A stretch of 13,962 bases of DNA from RUG14223 sp051881075. GTDB lineage: Bacteria > Bacillota > Clostridia > Oscillospirales > Acutalibacteraceae. Below, piece by piece: positions 7,879-13,224 of the stretch; the first letter of the stretch is position 1, and each line of letters begins with the position of its first letter. The stretch spans positions 1 to 13,962 of the forward strand of contig JBJEPE010000050.1 in assembly GCA_051881075.1 (NCBI GenBank). The letters are read 5' to 3'. The notes below the pieces were generated by a model. The model saw only the letters and a list, made by a program, of their open reading frames with translations. It made no database searches and was not told the origin of the DNA. The position numbers and the translations under genes were made by a program.

Positions 7879-8716
7879 TTTCGTCACCTCTCAATAATCT
7901 GCAGGGATGCTCCATGGCCTCTTTCTCCTGCTTTTTATACATACCCAGTCGTCTTATACTCTCGTCAAAGTCCACCTCATGCCCGTCAAAATCAGGGCCG
8001 TCAACACAGGCAAACTTAGTCTTTCCTCCTACTGTCAGACGACATCCACCACACATACCTGTGCCGTCTATCATAATAGGATTCATACTTACAATGGTTT
8101 TTACATTATATTCTTTAGTCAGCTCACATACAGCCTTCATCATAGGCAGAGGGCCAATGGCTATAACAAGGTCATAACCCACTCCTGACTTTAGCTGTTC
8201 TTCAAGAGCATTTGTTACAAATCCTTTTGAACCGTTTGATCCGTCATCAGTCATAACGATGAGTCTATCCGATATCTCTGACATCTCATCTTCAAGAATT
8301 ATAAGGTCTTTATTTCTGAAGCCTGCTATCACATCTACATAAGTACCCATATTGTGCAGGGCCTTAGCCTGAGGATAAGCTATTGCACAGCCTGCGCCGC
8401 CGCCTATTACAGCCACTTTTTTATATCCGTCAAGCTCTGTTGCTTTACCGAGCGGTCCCACAAAATCAAGGATATAGTCTCCTTCATTAAGTGAATCAAG
8501 CAATCTTGTAGTAGCACCGACCTTCTGATAAATTATAGTTACAGTACCGTTTTCTGCAGAATAATCAGCTACGGTAAGCGGTATTCTCTCACCAAACTCA
8601 TCAACACGCAAAATAATAAACTGTCCTGCCTTTGCTTTCTTTGCTATAAGCGGAGCCTCTATCTCCATGCGAGTCATGCTTGGGTTGAGAATATCTTTTT
8701 TTACGATTTTAAACAT
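7871..8716 (-). CDS. nfnA: NfnA / SudB-type FAD/NAD-binding subunit with [2Fe-2S] cluster
   Basis: A 281-aa protein of the ferredoxin-NADP+ reductase/PyrK-like family. The N-terminal FAD-binding barrel (residues 1-95) contains ERIPLTVAD, the flavin-contact motif, and DFVGPLGK. The NAD-binding half begins VAVIGGGAGCAIAY near 101. A C-terminal iron-sulfur segment has Cys222, Cys225 (MCGGC) and Cys237 (FACVDGPDF). Only three cysteines are evident; the Nfn structure from Thermotoga uses one Asp and three Cys for this [2Fe-2S] cluster, which fits. Alternative names are sulfide dehydrogenase SudB or dihydroorotate dehydrogenase electron-transfer subunit, but no pyr gene lies nearby and NfnB follows directly. 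The ribosome site is AAGGAG, about 11 nt before the ATG. The pair is transcribed from the promoter at 8781-8809. Confidence 0.87.
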   Translation of the reverse strand: MFKIVKKDILNPSMTRMEIEAPLIAKKAKAGQFIILRVDEFGERIPLTVADYSAENGTVTIIYQKVGATTRLLDSLNEGDYILDFVGPLGKATELDGYKKVAVIGGGAGCAIAYPQAKALHNMGTYVDVIAGFRNKDLIILEDEMSEISDRLIVMTDDGSNGSKGFVTNALEEQLKSGVGYDLVIAIGPLPMMKAVCELTKEYNVKTIVSMNPIMIDGTGMCGGCRLTVGGKTKFACVDGPDFDGHEVDFDESIRRLGMYKKQEKEAMEHPCRLLRGDENA

Positions 8717-8780
8717 CTCTCATTGCTCTCCTTTTTATACTTTGAAAATAACTATGCAAAATGACAAGTTATTAAAAAGT

Positions 8781-8809
8781 ATTATACTATATAAATTAAG
8801 CAATAGCAA
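8781..8809 (-). promoter_or_regulatory. Promoter of nfnAB, -35 embedded in a hexanucleotide repeat
   Basis: On the minus strand, TTGCTA (8809-8804), 17 nt, then TATAAT (8786-8781). Transcription would begin near 8774, leaving a leader of about 58 nt before nfnA. The -35 is part of a tandem AGCAAT repeat at 8799-8816. The leader shows no recognisable riboswitch. Confidence 0.7.
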
Positions 8810-8816
8810 TAGCAAT
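8799..8816. repeat. Three tandem AGCAAT units
   Basis: AGCAAT is repeated three times perfectly. On the minus strand it gives successive TTGCTA/TTGCTT-like hexamers, one of which forms the nfnAB -35 at optimal 17-nt spacing; the next copy toward the gene is only 11 nt from the -10 and the next one outward 23 nt. Confidence 0.75.
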
Positions 8817-8904
8817 AACAATTTTTACATATACAGATATTACTCTTTTTTCTAAAAAATTTTTATCTAAATGCTTATTTATATCGGATATTTTTATTTA
8901 TGTC

Positions 8905-8933
8905 TTGAAAAATTAAACACATAATGCTATAAT
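8905..8933 (+). promoter_or_regulatory. Promoter of the prohibitin-family gene
   Basis: TTGAAA at 8905-8910 and TATAAT at 8928-8933 are spaced by 17 nt. The start would be near 8940, about 25 nt before the ATG, so the leader consists of little more than the AAGGTGG ribosome site. Confidence 0.8.
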
Positions 8934-8964
8934 ACTATAAAAATTATCAAAAGGTGGTTATAAT

Positions 8965-9798
8965 ATGCCAAACGTAATTAATGTAGATACACGCAAAAAA
9001 ATAAGTGGCAAATTAATAGTGATTATCATAATAGCCTTACTCGCTATAATAACATTATTCTCCAGCATAACTATTGTAAGCGCCGGTCACAAGGGCGTTT
9101 TACTTAACATGGGCGCTGTTACAGGCAAAGTACTTGATGAAGGGCTCAACTTTACAATTCCGTTTATTCAATCTGTTCAGGTAATAGATGTACGTGTACA
9201 AAAAGTAGAATCGGACAGTAATTCTTCCGCAAGTAAAGATATGCAGAATATATCAAGTGCAATAGCAGTAAACTACTATATTGACAGTGCAAACGTTGAT
9301 AAGCTGTATAAAAATATAGGCCTTAACTATGAAAGTACCGTTATCTCTCCGGCTATATCAGAATGTATGAAAGCCGTTACATCTCAATATACTGCCGAGG
9401 AGCTTATAACAAAAAGAGTAGAAGTTTCTCACGCAATGAAAGAATTTTTACAGGAAAAGCTTGCAGATAAGTACATAATAGTTGACAGCTTTAACATTAT
9501 AAACTTTGAATTCAGCGATGCCTATAATAAGGCTATAGAAGAGAAACAGATCGCTGAACAAGAAGCACTAAAGGCTAAGTATGACCTTGAGCGCATACAG
9601 ATAGAGGCAGAACAAGCCATTAAAAAAGCACAGGGTGAAGCTGAATCAATGAAACTCAAGAACGAACAGCTTACAGAAAACATCATAATGCTTGAATTTA
9701 TTGAAAAATGGGACGGCAAGATGCCTACATACCTTGGTGACGGCTCTAACCTGATGCTTGGTATAGGCGAGGCCGCAGCGGCAAAAAGCGATAAATAA
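8965..9798 (+). CDS. Prohibitin-family (SPFH/Band 7) membrane protein
   Basis: A 277-aa protein with one N-terminal transmembrane helix at about 16-40 (isoleucine-rich, following a KKISGK flank), then an SPFH/Band 7 domain (SAGHKGVLLNMGAVTGKVLDEG is its typical opening; DVRVQKVE and QNISSAIAVNYYID follow) to about residue 185. A long coiled coil follows at about 185-240, rich in Glu, Lys, Gln and Ala. The short C-terminus ends in a glycine/alanine tail. Domain order matches the bacterial prohibitin homologues, which oligomerise into ring or cage structures at the membrane and are linked to membrane quality control and lipid domains; the specific partner here is unknown. No NfeD-type protease gene is adjacent. 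The ribosome site AAGGTGG lies 9 nt before the ATG. No terminator separates it from the TPP riboswitch downstream, so read-through into thiT is possible. Confidence 0.85.
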   Translation: MPNVINVDTRKKISGKLIVIIIIALLAIITLFSSITIVSAGHKGVLLNMGAVTGKVLDEGLNFTIPFIQSVQVIDVRVQKVESDSNSSASKDMQNISSAIAVNYYIDSANVDKLYKNIGLNYESTVISPAISECMKAVTSQYTAEELITKRVEVSHAMKEFLQEKLADKYIIVDSFNIINFEFSDAYNKAIEEKQIAEQEALKAKYDLERIQIEAEQAIKKAQGEAESMKLKNEQLTENIIMLEFIEKWDGKMPTYLGDGSNLMLGIGEAAAAKSDK

Positions 9799-9823
9799 TA
9801 AGGTCACGACATACAATTAAATA

Positions 9824-9910
9824 ACAGCAGGGGTGCATAAAGCTGAGATAGATGTATTATAGCATCTGAACCCTTTAACCTGATACGGGTAATACCGGCG
9901 TAGGAAGTCT
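9824..9910 (+). promoter_or_regulatory. TPP riboswitch (THI element)
   Basis: The conserved THI-box blocks occur in order: GGGGTGC, GCTGAGAT, a variable P3 stem AGATG/CATCT, ACCC, then CCTGATACGGGTAATACCGGCGTAGGAA. This is a classical thiamine pyrophosphate aptamer. A terminator follows 12 nt later, and thiT lies 154 nt downstream, so TPP binding should favour termination and shut off thiamine uptake. ACCGG at 9894-9898 in the aptamer's 3' half can pair with CCGGT at 9933-9937 in the terminator head, a plausible antiterminator contact. I see no clear promoter between the SPFH gene and the aptamer. Confidence 0.95.
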
Positions 9911-9921
9911 AATAAAAAAGT

Positions 9922-9956
9922 AAAGCGGACGCCCGGTTTGGGTTGTCCGCTTTTAG
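9922..9956 (+). terminator. Riboswitch-controlled terminator
   Basis: AAAGCGGAC at 9922-9930 pairs with GTCCGCTTT at 9945-9953, with a further CCC/GGG inner stem, followed by a short U-tract within TTTTAGATTT. It stands between the TPP aptamer and thiT as an expected attenuator. Confidence 0.85.
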
Positions 9957-10064
9957 ATTTGCTCAGTCCTTGCTTTATATATCAATGCGCCTTATAGGAA
10001 TCTAAACATAGGCTCAATATAATTTAATATTATTTGACAATAAATTTTTAAAGGAGAAAAAATC

Positions 10065-10892
10065 ATGCAAAAAAAATCAAACATTCTCAAGATGACAGAA
10101 TCAGCAATAATGATTGCATTTGCAACAGTACTTAGCGAGATAAAGCTTGCACATCTGCCTTTTGGCGGCTCTGTAACAGCCTTTGCTATGTTACCGCTCA
10201 TTATAATTGCATATCGTTACGGCACACGTTGGGGACTTCTCTCAGCAACAGTGGCAGGTATATTCCAGCTTTTACTCGGCATGAGCAATCTGCGTTACGG
10301 TACAAGCCTGCTGGCTGTTATAACTATTATACTTTTTGACTACATAGTAGCTTACGGTTTACTCGGCTTAGGCGGAATATTCAAAGGCAAGCTTCACAAT
10401 CAGGGCGCAGAAATGGCACTCGGCAGTGTTGTGGCACTTACGCTTAGATACATATGCCACGTTATTACAGGCGCAACGGTATGGGGACAGTGGGCTCCTG
10501 AAGGACAGTCAGTTATAGCATATTCACTTGAATACAATGCGACATATATGTTACCTGAAATAATAATTACAGCTATCGGTGCATTTATCATTTGTGCATT
10601 TTTAGATTTTGACAGCGCAGATATAACACGTAGATCTAAGAAGACCACTACTTTTGAGCGCACAGTAACAGCCTCTATGCTTAAGATAACCGGTATCCTG
10701 ACAGCCTGCGTTGGTATTTTATCAAACATCTATGGACTTATAAACGCATTTTTGGAGGAGAGCAACGCTTCTTCTAACACCGTGACTTCTTTATTAAACA
10801 GCGTTGTTATTGGCTTGCTTATTTACGGTTTCGGAGAGCTTATCCAAATATGCTACAACATTTATAAGAAGCTTGACAAGAAAGATGAATAA
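10065..10892 (+). CDS. thiT: ThiT energy-coupled thiamine transporter S-component with C-terminal extension
   Basis: A 275-aa membrane protein. Residues 1 to about 185 are the ThiT S-component of an ECF transporter: six hydrophobic helices, an N-terminal ESAIMIAFATVLS helix typical of S-components for docking to the shared EcfT/A module, and the thiamine-site block RYICHVITGATVWGQWAPEG followed by AYSLEYNATYMLPE, which keeps the His, Trp, Tyr and Asn characteristic of the ThiT site. The TPP riboswitch upstream confirms thiamine as substrate. ThiT proteins are usually about 180-200 aa; this one has about 85 extra residues: a basic linker (TRRSKKTT), two further hydrophobic helices, with GLLIYGFGELIQI in the last, and a lysine-rich end. 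I do not recognise a function for the extension. The ribosome site AAAGGAG is 9-10 nt before the ATG. No ecfA/T genes are in the window. Stop TAA. Confidence 0.9.
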   Translation: MQKKSNILKMTESAIMIAFATVLSEIKLAHLPFGGSVTAFAMLPLIIIAYRYGTRWGLLSATVAGIFQLLLGMSNLRYGTSLLAVITIILFDYIVAYGLLGLGGIFKGKLHNQGAEMALGSVVALTLRYICHVITGATVWGQWAPEGQSVIAYSLEYNATYMLPEIIITAIGAFIICAFLDFDSADITRRSKKTTTFERTVTASMLKITGILTACVGILSNIYGLINAFLEESNASSNTVTSLLNSVVIGLLIYGFGELIQICYNIYKKLDKKDE

Positions 10893-11093
10893 TACAATCA
10901 CAACATAATGTATATATACAATACATTTTTCCAATTTGTACATCAGAACACAAAATAACAAAGTGTTGATTTTCTGTTTACACGTATATATAAATTGATA
11001 TACCTCAACCTTACAAATTAAGGAAAACTGAAAATATGTATATTTGTCAATGATGTGAGACTGAAAAAAGGAATAAAGTATTAATATAATAAG
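10893..11093. other. AT-rich intergenic stretch after thiT
   Basis: No gene is supported here. It contains a perfect 12-bp palindrome TGTATATATACA at 10909-10920 and a modest hairpin AACAC/GTGTT around 10945-10968 that could help end thiT transcription but lacks a U-tract. Bases near 11030-11065 may be the outer end of the IS30-type remnant that follows; I cannot define a terminal repeat. Confidence 0.4.
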
Positions 11094-11276
11094 TCATTGA
11101 TTTCCTAAAAAACAATGTAGTTGATTTGGAGATTTCCAACCGAGAATTGCCATAGGGATATTTTTTGCCCTTTGCAAATAACTTGAGTCCTTTCTGCTAT
11201 ATACGGTTTTGGTAAACTTATTATAACAGCTTTCAATCACTTTTCTATTCTCTTTGGTCTCACATCTATTGTAACA
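11094..11276 (-). pseudogene. IS30-family transposase C-terminal remnant
   Basis: A 60-codon open stretch on the minus strand ends in TGA at 11094-11096 and is closed upstream by an in-frame TAA at 11277-11279. Its translation includes CETKENRKVI, then YLQRAKNIPMAILGWKSP and a phenylalanine-rich end. This resembles the final segment of IS30-type integrase-core transposases (an E-N motif of the DDE domain, then a block like NNRPRKxLGWKSP). The rest of the transposase is absent, with no start codon or ribosome site, so it is a dead fragment. It marks a junction between the thiT side and the GC-richer island to the right. Recognition is by eye from short motifs. Confidence 0.55.
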
Positions 11277-11471
11277 TTACAATTTTCAGGTAGCTGAGAG
11301 CGACCAAACGGAGAAGAACAAGAGTAAGACGAAGCAAAATAACACCTTTTCAGCACTATGTCATCCGCCCATACTTTTGCGATTACGCAATACATAGGGT
11401 GAAAAAGTTTATTAGAAATATACTGCCCTTGACCTGCGCCAAAGAAGCAGTACTAATATAGAAATTAAAAG
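11277..11471. other. Unassigned stretch with a nested inverted repeat
   Basis: No gene is supported. TTTTCA..ACTATGT at 11347-11361 pairs with ACATAG..TGAAAA at 11392-11405 with a small internal mismatch, and inside it TTGCG-ATTA-CGCAA at 11377-11390 forms a second perfect hairpin, giving a nested fold of about 59 nt. The minus strand is open for about 72 codons at 11237-11452, overlapping the fold, but has no ribosome site or recognisable domain. It may be more transposon debris. Confidence 0.3.
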
Positions 11472-11517
11472 CACGCTATATTCAGCCCAATAAGGCCGAA
11501 TATAGCGTGTTCTTTTT
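11472..11517. terminator. Bidirectional intrinsic terminator at the end of the thiol island
   Basis: CACGCTATATTC at 11472-11483 pairs perfectly with GAATATAGCGTG at 11498-11509 (12 bp) around a 14-nt loop that itself has a GCC/GGC pairing. TTCTTTTT follows on the plus strand, and the minus strand reads CTTTTAATTT after its stem. It most likely ends the minus-strand sulfur-transfer operon, about 100 nt beyond the reductase pseudogene. Confidence 0.75.
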
Positions 11518-11610
11518 GAATCACGTGATGCTCATCTGTTATATTATCACCAAACAGAGCAAGTACTTTAACCGCATAAGTGACTGTTACAGCCATGGTT
11601 TCCACAGCCG

Positions 11611-11848
11611 CTCTCATAATGTACCCTCATATTGACACGGAAACGGGATAAGAAGCTCTCCGGGGTCCGGAGGGTCAGCCCATCCGGGTCGGTGATCACA
11701 TCTCCGATATAGTAAGGCAGGCCGCAGTTGCATAAGAAATATATCCGCTGCGTTAAAAAGCCACAATCTCCGCCTACTCGTCCAATCTGCGGATGCGGGC
11801 CGCAGCGGCAGCTCCGCCTGCCACACCTCCTACGATTACAACTTTCAT
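11611..11848 (-). pseudogene. Decayed CoA-disulfide reductase-like FAD oxidoreductase
   Basis: It starts with ATG at 11846-11848, directly abutting the TAA of the rhodanese gene, and reads MKVVIVGGVAGGAAAAARIRRLDE, the FAD-binding opening of CoA-disulfide reductase/NADH oxidase-type enzymes. TAG then replaces codon 25 (11774-11776), where relatives often have Glu, and TAA replaces codon 32 (11753-11755), where Glu of the VFE strand is expected. A one-base loss near 11730 shifts the frame; in the new frame the active-site block NCGLPYYIGD and then TPESF and FRVNMRVHYE are readable. Recognisable homology ends near 11611, so only about 80 of the usual 440-560 codons remain. It is clearly non-functional. 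In intact relatives this enzyme reduces CoA disulfides or polysulfides and often stands beside, or fused to, rhodanese domains, matching its neighbours. Base composition is markedly GC-richer than the backbone. Confidence 0.85.
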
Positions 11849-12169
11849 TTACTTATCCACCTTTCCGGAATAAGCGGCAATACCGCCGATATTGGTTACA
11901 TTGCGATATCCTTTGCTTTTGAGCACACTGACCGCCTGACGGCTTCGGGCGCCCGAATGGCAGTAGACAAACAAAGGCGTTTCTTTACCTCTAATGACGG
12001 TATCAACGGCATCAAGCGCCTGCAAAGGCACATTCTTGCTGCCCGGGATATGGCCTTCGTCATATTCTTGCGGTGTCCGTACATCCAGAAGAATCGCTCC
12101 CGAAGCCGCTTTGTAGTCCATGACACCCTGATTGATATCGGACTGCTTGATAAAATCAAAAAATCCCAT
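11849..12169 (-). CDS. Single-domain rhodanese (sulfurtransferase)
   Basis: A 106-aa cytoplasmic rhodanese-like protein: helix MGFFDFIKQSDI, then ILLDVRTPQEYDEGHIPGSKNVPL (the CH2A-type rhodanese signature) and the active-site loop CHSGAR with catalytic Cys70, followed by SRQAVSVLKSKGY and NIGGI. It would carry a cysteine persulfide and transfer sulfane sulfur to a thiol acceptor, possibly the adjacent thioredoxin. I place the start at ATG 12167-12169 because AAGGAG, which overlaps the trxA stop, stands 6-7 nt before it; the frame is open 16 codons further but inside trxA. It is 10 nt downstream of trxA and directly abuts the reductase pseudogene, so it belongs to one operon. It resembles the rhodanese half found fused to CoA-disulfide reductases. 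Stop TAA. Confidence 0.85.
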   Translation of the reverse strand: MGFFDFIKQSDINQGVMDYKAASGAILLDVRTPQEYDEGHIPGSKNVPLQALDAVDTVIRGKETPLFVYCHSGARSRQAVSVLKSKGYRNVTNIGGIAAYSGKVDK

Positions 12170-12179
12170 AGTGCGCTCC

Positions 12180-12485
12180 TTACAGCATGGACAGAATCTG
12201 CGCCTTGGTTTTGGCACCCACAGCTTGATTAACGATGCGGCCCTCCTTCATGATCACCAGAGTGGGAATACTCATAACTCCAAACTGTGCCGCCAGTTCC
12301 GGTTGCTCGTCTACATTGATTTTACCTACTTTGATGTCACTGCGCTCGGCGGCGATCTCATCCACAATGGGACTTACCATTCGGCAGGGACCGCACCAGC
12401 TTGCCCAGAAATCCAGCAGGACAGGCTTATCTGAGCAAATCACTTCACTCTGGAAATTGGTTTTATTAATATTGATAGCAGACAT
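12180..12485 (-). CDS. trxA: Thioredoxin
   Basis: A 101-aa thioredoxin with the canonical WCGPC active site at residues 30-34 (DFWASWCGPCRM), VGKINVDEQPELAAQFGV, and the cis-proline loop SIPTLVIMKEG. It reduces protein disulfides and persulfides in the cytoplasm. No thioredoxin reductase gene is present; the adjacent FAD disulfide reductase is dead, so electrons must come from elsewhere in the genome. GGAGG stands 10 nt before the ATG. It is the first gene of a transcription unit with its own -10 at 12516-12521 and operator at 12544-12556, 10 nt upstream of the rhodanese gene. GC content and codon choice (GCC, CTG, CGG and similar) differ from the AT-rich backbone genes, suggesting transfer. 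Stop TAA. Confidence 0.92.
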   Translation of the reverse strand: MSAININKTNFQSEVICSDKPVLLDFWASWCGPCRMVSPIVDEIAAERSDIKVGKINVDEQPELAAQFGVMSIPTLVIMKEGRIVNQAVGAKTKAQILSML

Positions 12486-12515
12486 TTTCTAGTCCTCCTT
12501 TTTCTTTATGACTGT

Positions 12516-12556
12516 ATTATATCCATAGTTCTCATATTGTTCCGTGATATTATGAC
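12516..12556 (-). promoter_or_regulatory. trxA promoter with upstream operator
   Basis: On the minus strand, a near-palindrome GTCATAATATCAC (12556-12544) is followed by exactly 22 nt and then TATAAT (12521-12516). No hexamer resembling TTGACA occurs at 16-18 nt spacing. Taking the start about 7 nt after the -10, the palindrome is centred near -41. It overlaps the stop codon of the upstream lipoprotein rhodanese gene. The same layout occurs before that gene. Confidence 0.65.
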
Positions 12557-12957
12557 ACATTATCTGAAACAATTTCTCCCGGCCAGTCATTTATTCCGCC
12601 AAACTCCACGATATTAGTATACCCTAATGCAACCAGCTTAGCAGAAGCCTGCTTACTGCGATTTCCACTGCGGCAATAAACGAGAATAAGTTGATTCTTA
12701 TCCGGAAGTTCCGGTATCTCATCTGAACCAATGGCTTCATTCGGAATGCAAATCGCATTGGGAATATGTTTTTCTTCATATTCCGCTTGCGTGCGGACAT
12801 CTAAAATGATATAGTTTTCCTCTGTATCCATCATCTCAACGGCCTCTGCGGCTGTAATCTGTCGGTAACCGTTCTCTGCATTTTCATCTCCCACAGAAGC
12901 CGTACACCCTGACAGGATGACCGCAATTATCAGAAATGGTATCAGTTTTTTCATCAT
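12550..12957 (-). CDS. Rhodanese-domain lipoprotein
   Basis: A 135-aa predicted lipoprotein. Residues 1-17 are a signal peptide (MMKK, then a hydrophobic core) with the lipobox LSGC, giving lipidated Cys18 after cleavage by signal peptidase II. A short linker leads to one rhodanese domain: ITAAEAVEMM, ILDVRTQAEYEEKHIPNAI and the active-site loop CRSGNR with Cys95, then GYTNIVEFGGINDWPG. It is therefore an extracytoplasmic sulfurtransferase or persulfide carrier anchored to the membrane. AAGGAG precedes either of two adjacent ATGs, 6 or 9 nt away; I use the first. It has its own promoter and shares the operator type with trxA 65 nt downstream. Less GC-rich than trxA and the second rhodanese. 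Stop TAA, lying within the trxA operator. Confidence 0.87.
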   Translation of the reverse strand: MMKKLIPFLIIAVILSGCTASVGDENAENGYRQITAAEAVEMMDTEENYIILDVRTQAEYEEKHIPNAICIPNEAIGSDEIPELPDKNQLILVYCRSGNRSKQASAKLVALGYTNIVEFGGINDWPGEIVSDNVS

Positions 12958-12986
12958 GCTTCTCTCCTTGTCTTTATTGTGGTATC

Positions 12987-13027
12987 AGTATATTCTTTTA
13001 TTATTTACACTTCTGTGATAATATCAC
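12987..13027 (-). promoter_or_regulatory. Promoter and operator of the rhodanese lipoprotein gene
   Basis: On the minus strand, the perfect palindrome GTGATATTATCAC (13027-13015) is followed by exactly 22 nt and then TATACT (12992-12987), 29 nt before the ATG. There is no recognisable -35 hexamer. The palindrome is centred near -41 from the predicted start. It matches the trxA-upstream site in 12 of 13 positions when aligned in the appropriate orientation, with identical spacing. Confidence 0.65.
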
Positions 13028-13159
13028 GAATTGTCGTATCAGGCCTTCGGTATATATTCAAGATCGGCAAGTTGTTACTTTATCTTGAACTATTTTACTT
13101 CATTTACATATTTTATTTTGGCTTACTGATTTTCTGTTGCCAAAGTGCTGTCATGACTT

Positions 13160-13187
13160 ATTATACCAAGTTTATCAAATAAAGCAA
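13160..13187 (-). promoter_or_regulatory. Possible second, upstream promoter for the thiol island
   Basis: On the minus strand, TTGCTT (13187-13182), 16 nt, then TATAAT (13165-13160). It points toward the lipoprotein gene about 200 nt away and could give constitutive expression. No other feature is seen in the gap to the GNAT gene. It is a match by eye in AT-rich DNA. Confidence 0.35.
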
Positions 13188-13224
13188 CTCCCTTAAACAA
13201 GAAATCAGTAAGACTAACATGAAT

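Noticed and set aside
7456..8019. Plus-strand reading frame of 187 codons across the nfnA/nfnB junction
   Set aside because: Antisense shadow of two clearly conserved enzymes.
11237..11452. A 72-codon open minus-strand stretch with an internal ATG
   Set aside because: No ribosome site, no recognisable motif, and it overlaps both the nested inverted repeat and the IS30 remnant in another frame.
11465..11617. A 50-codon minus-strand reading frame after the reductase pseudogene, with ATG at 11617
   Set aside because: Its last third is the terminator hairpin itself, its start overlaps the pseudogene, and the translation has no recognisable feature.
12544..12556. Fur/PerR-type box for the palindrome
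   Set aside because: Fur and PerR boxes have 7-1-7 symmetry with TGATAAT or TTATAAT arms; here the arms are GTGATA with 6-1-6 symmetry, and the location at -41 suggests activation.
12979..13182. Plus-strand reading frame of 67 hydrophobic codons opposite the island promoter
   Set aside because: It begins with GTG without a ribosome site and reads through the promoter and operator of the lipoprotein gene; AT-rich DNA gives such phenylalanine/tyrosine/isoleucine-rich frames by chance.
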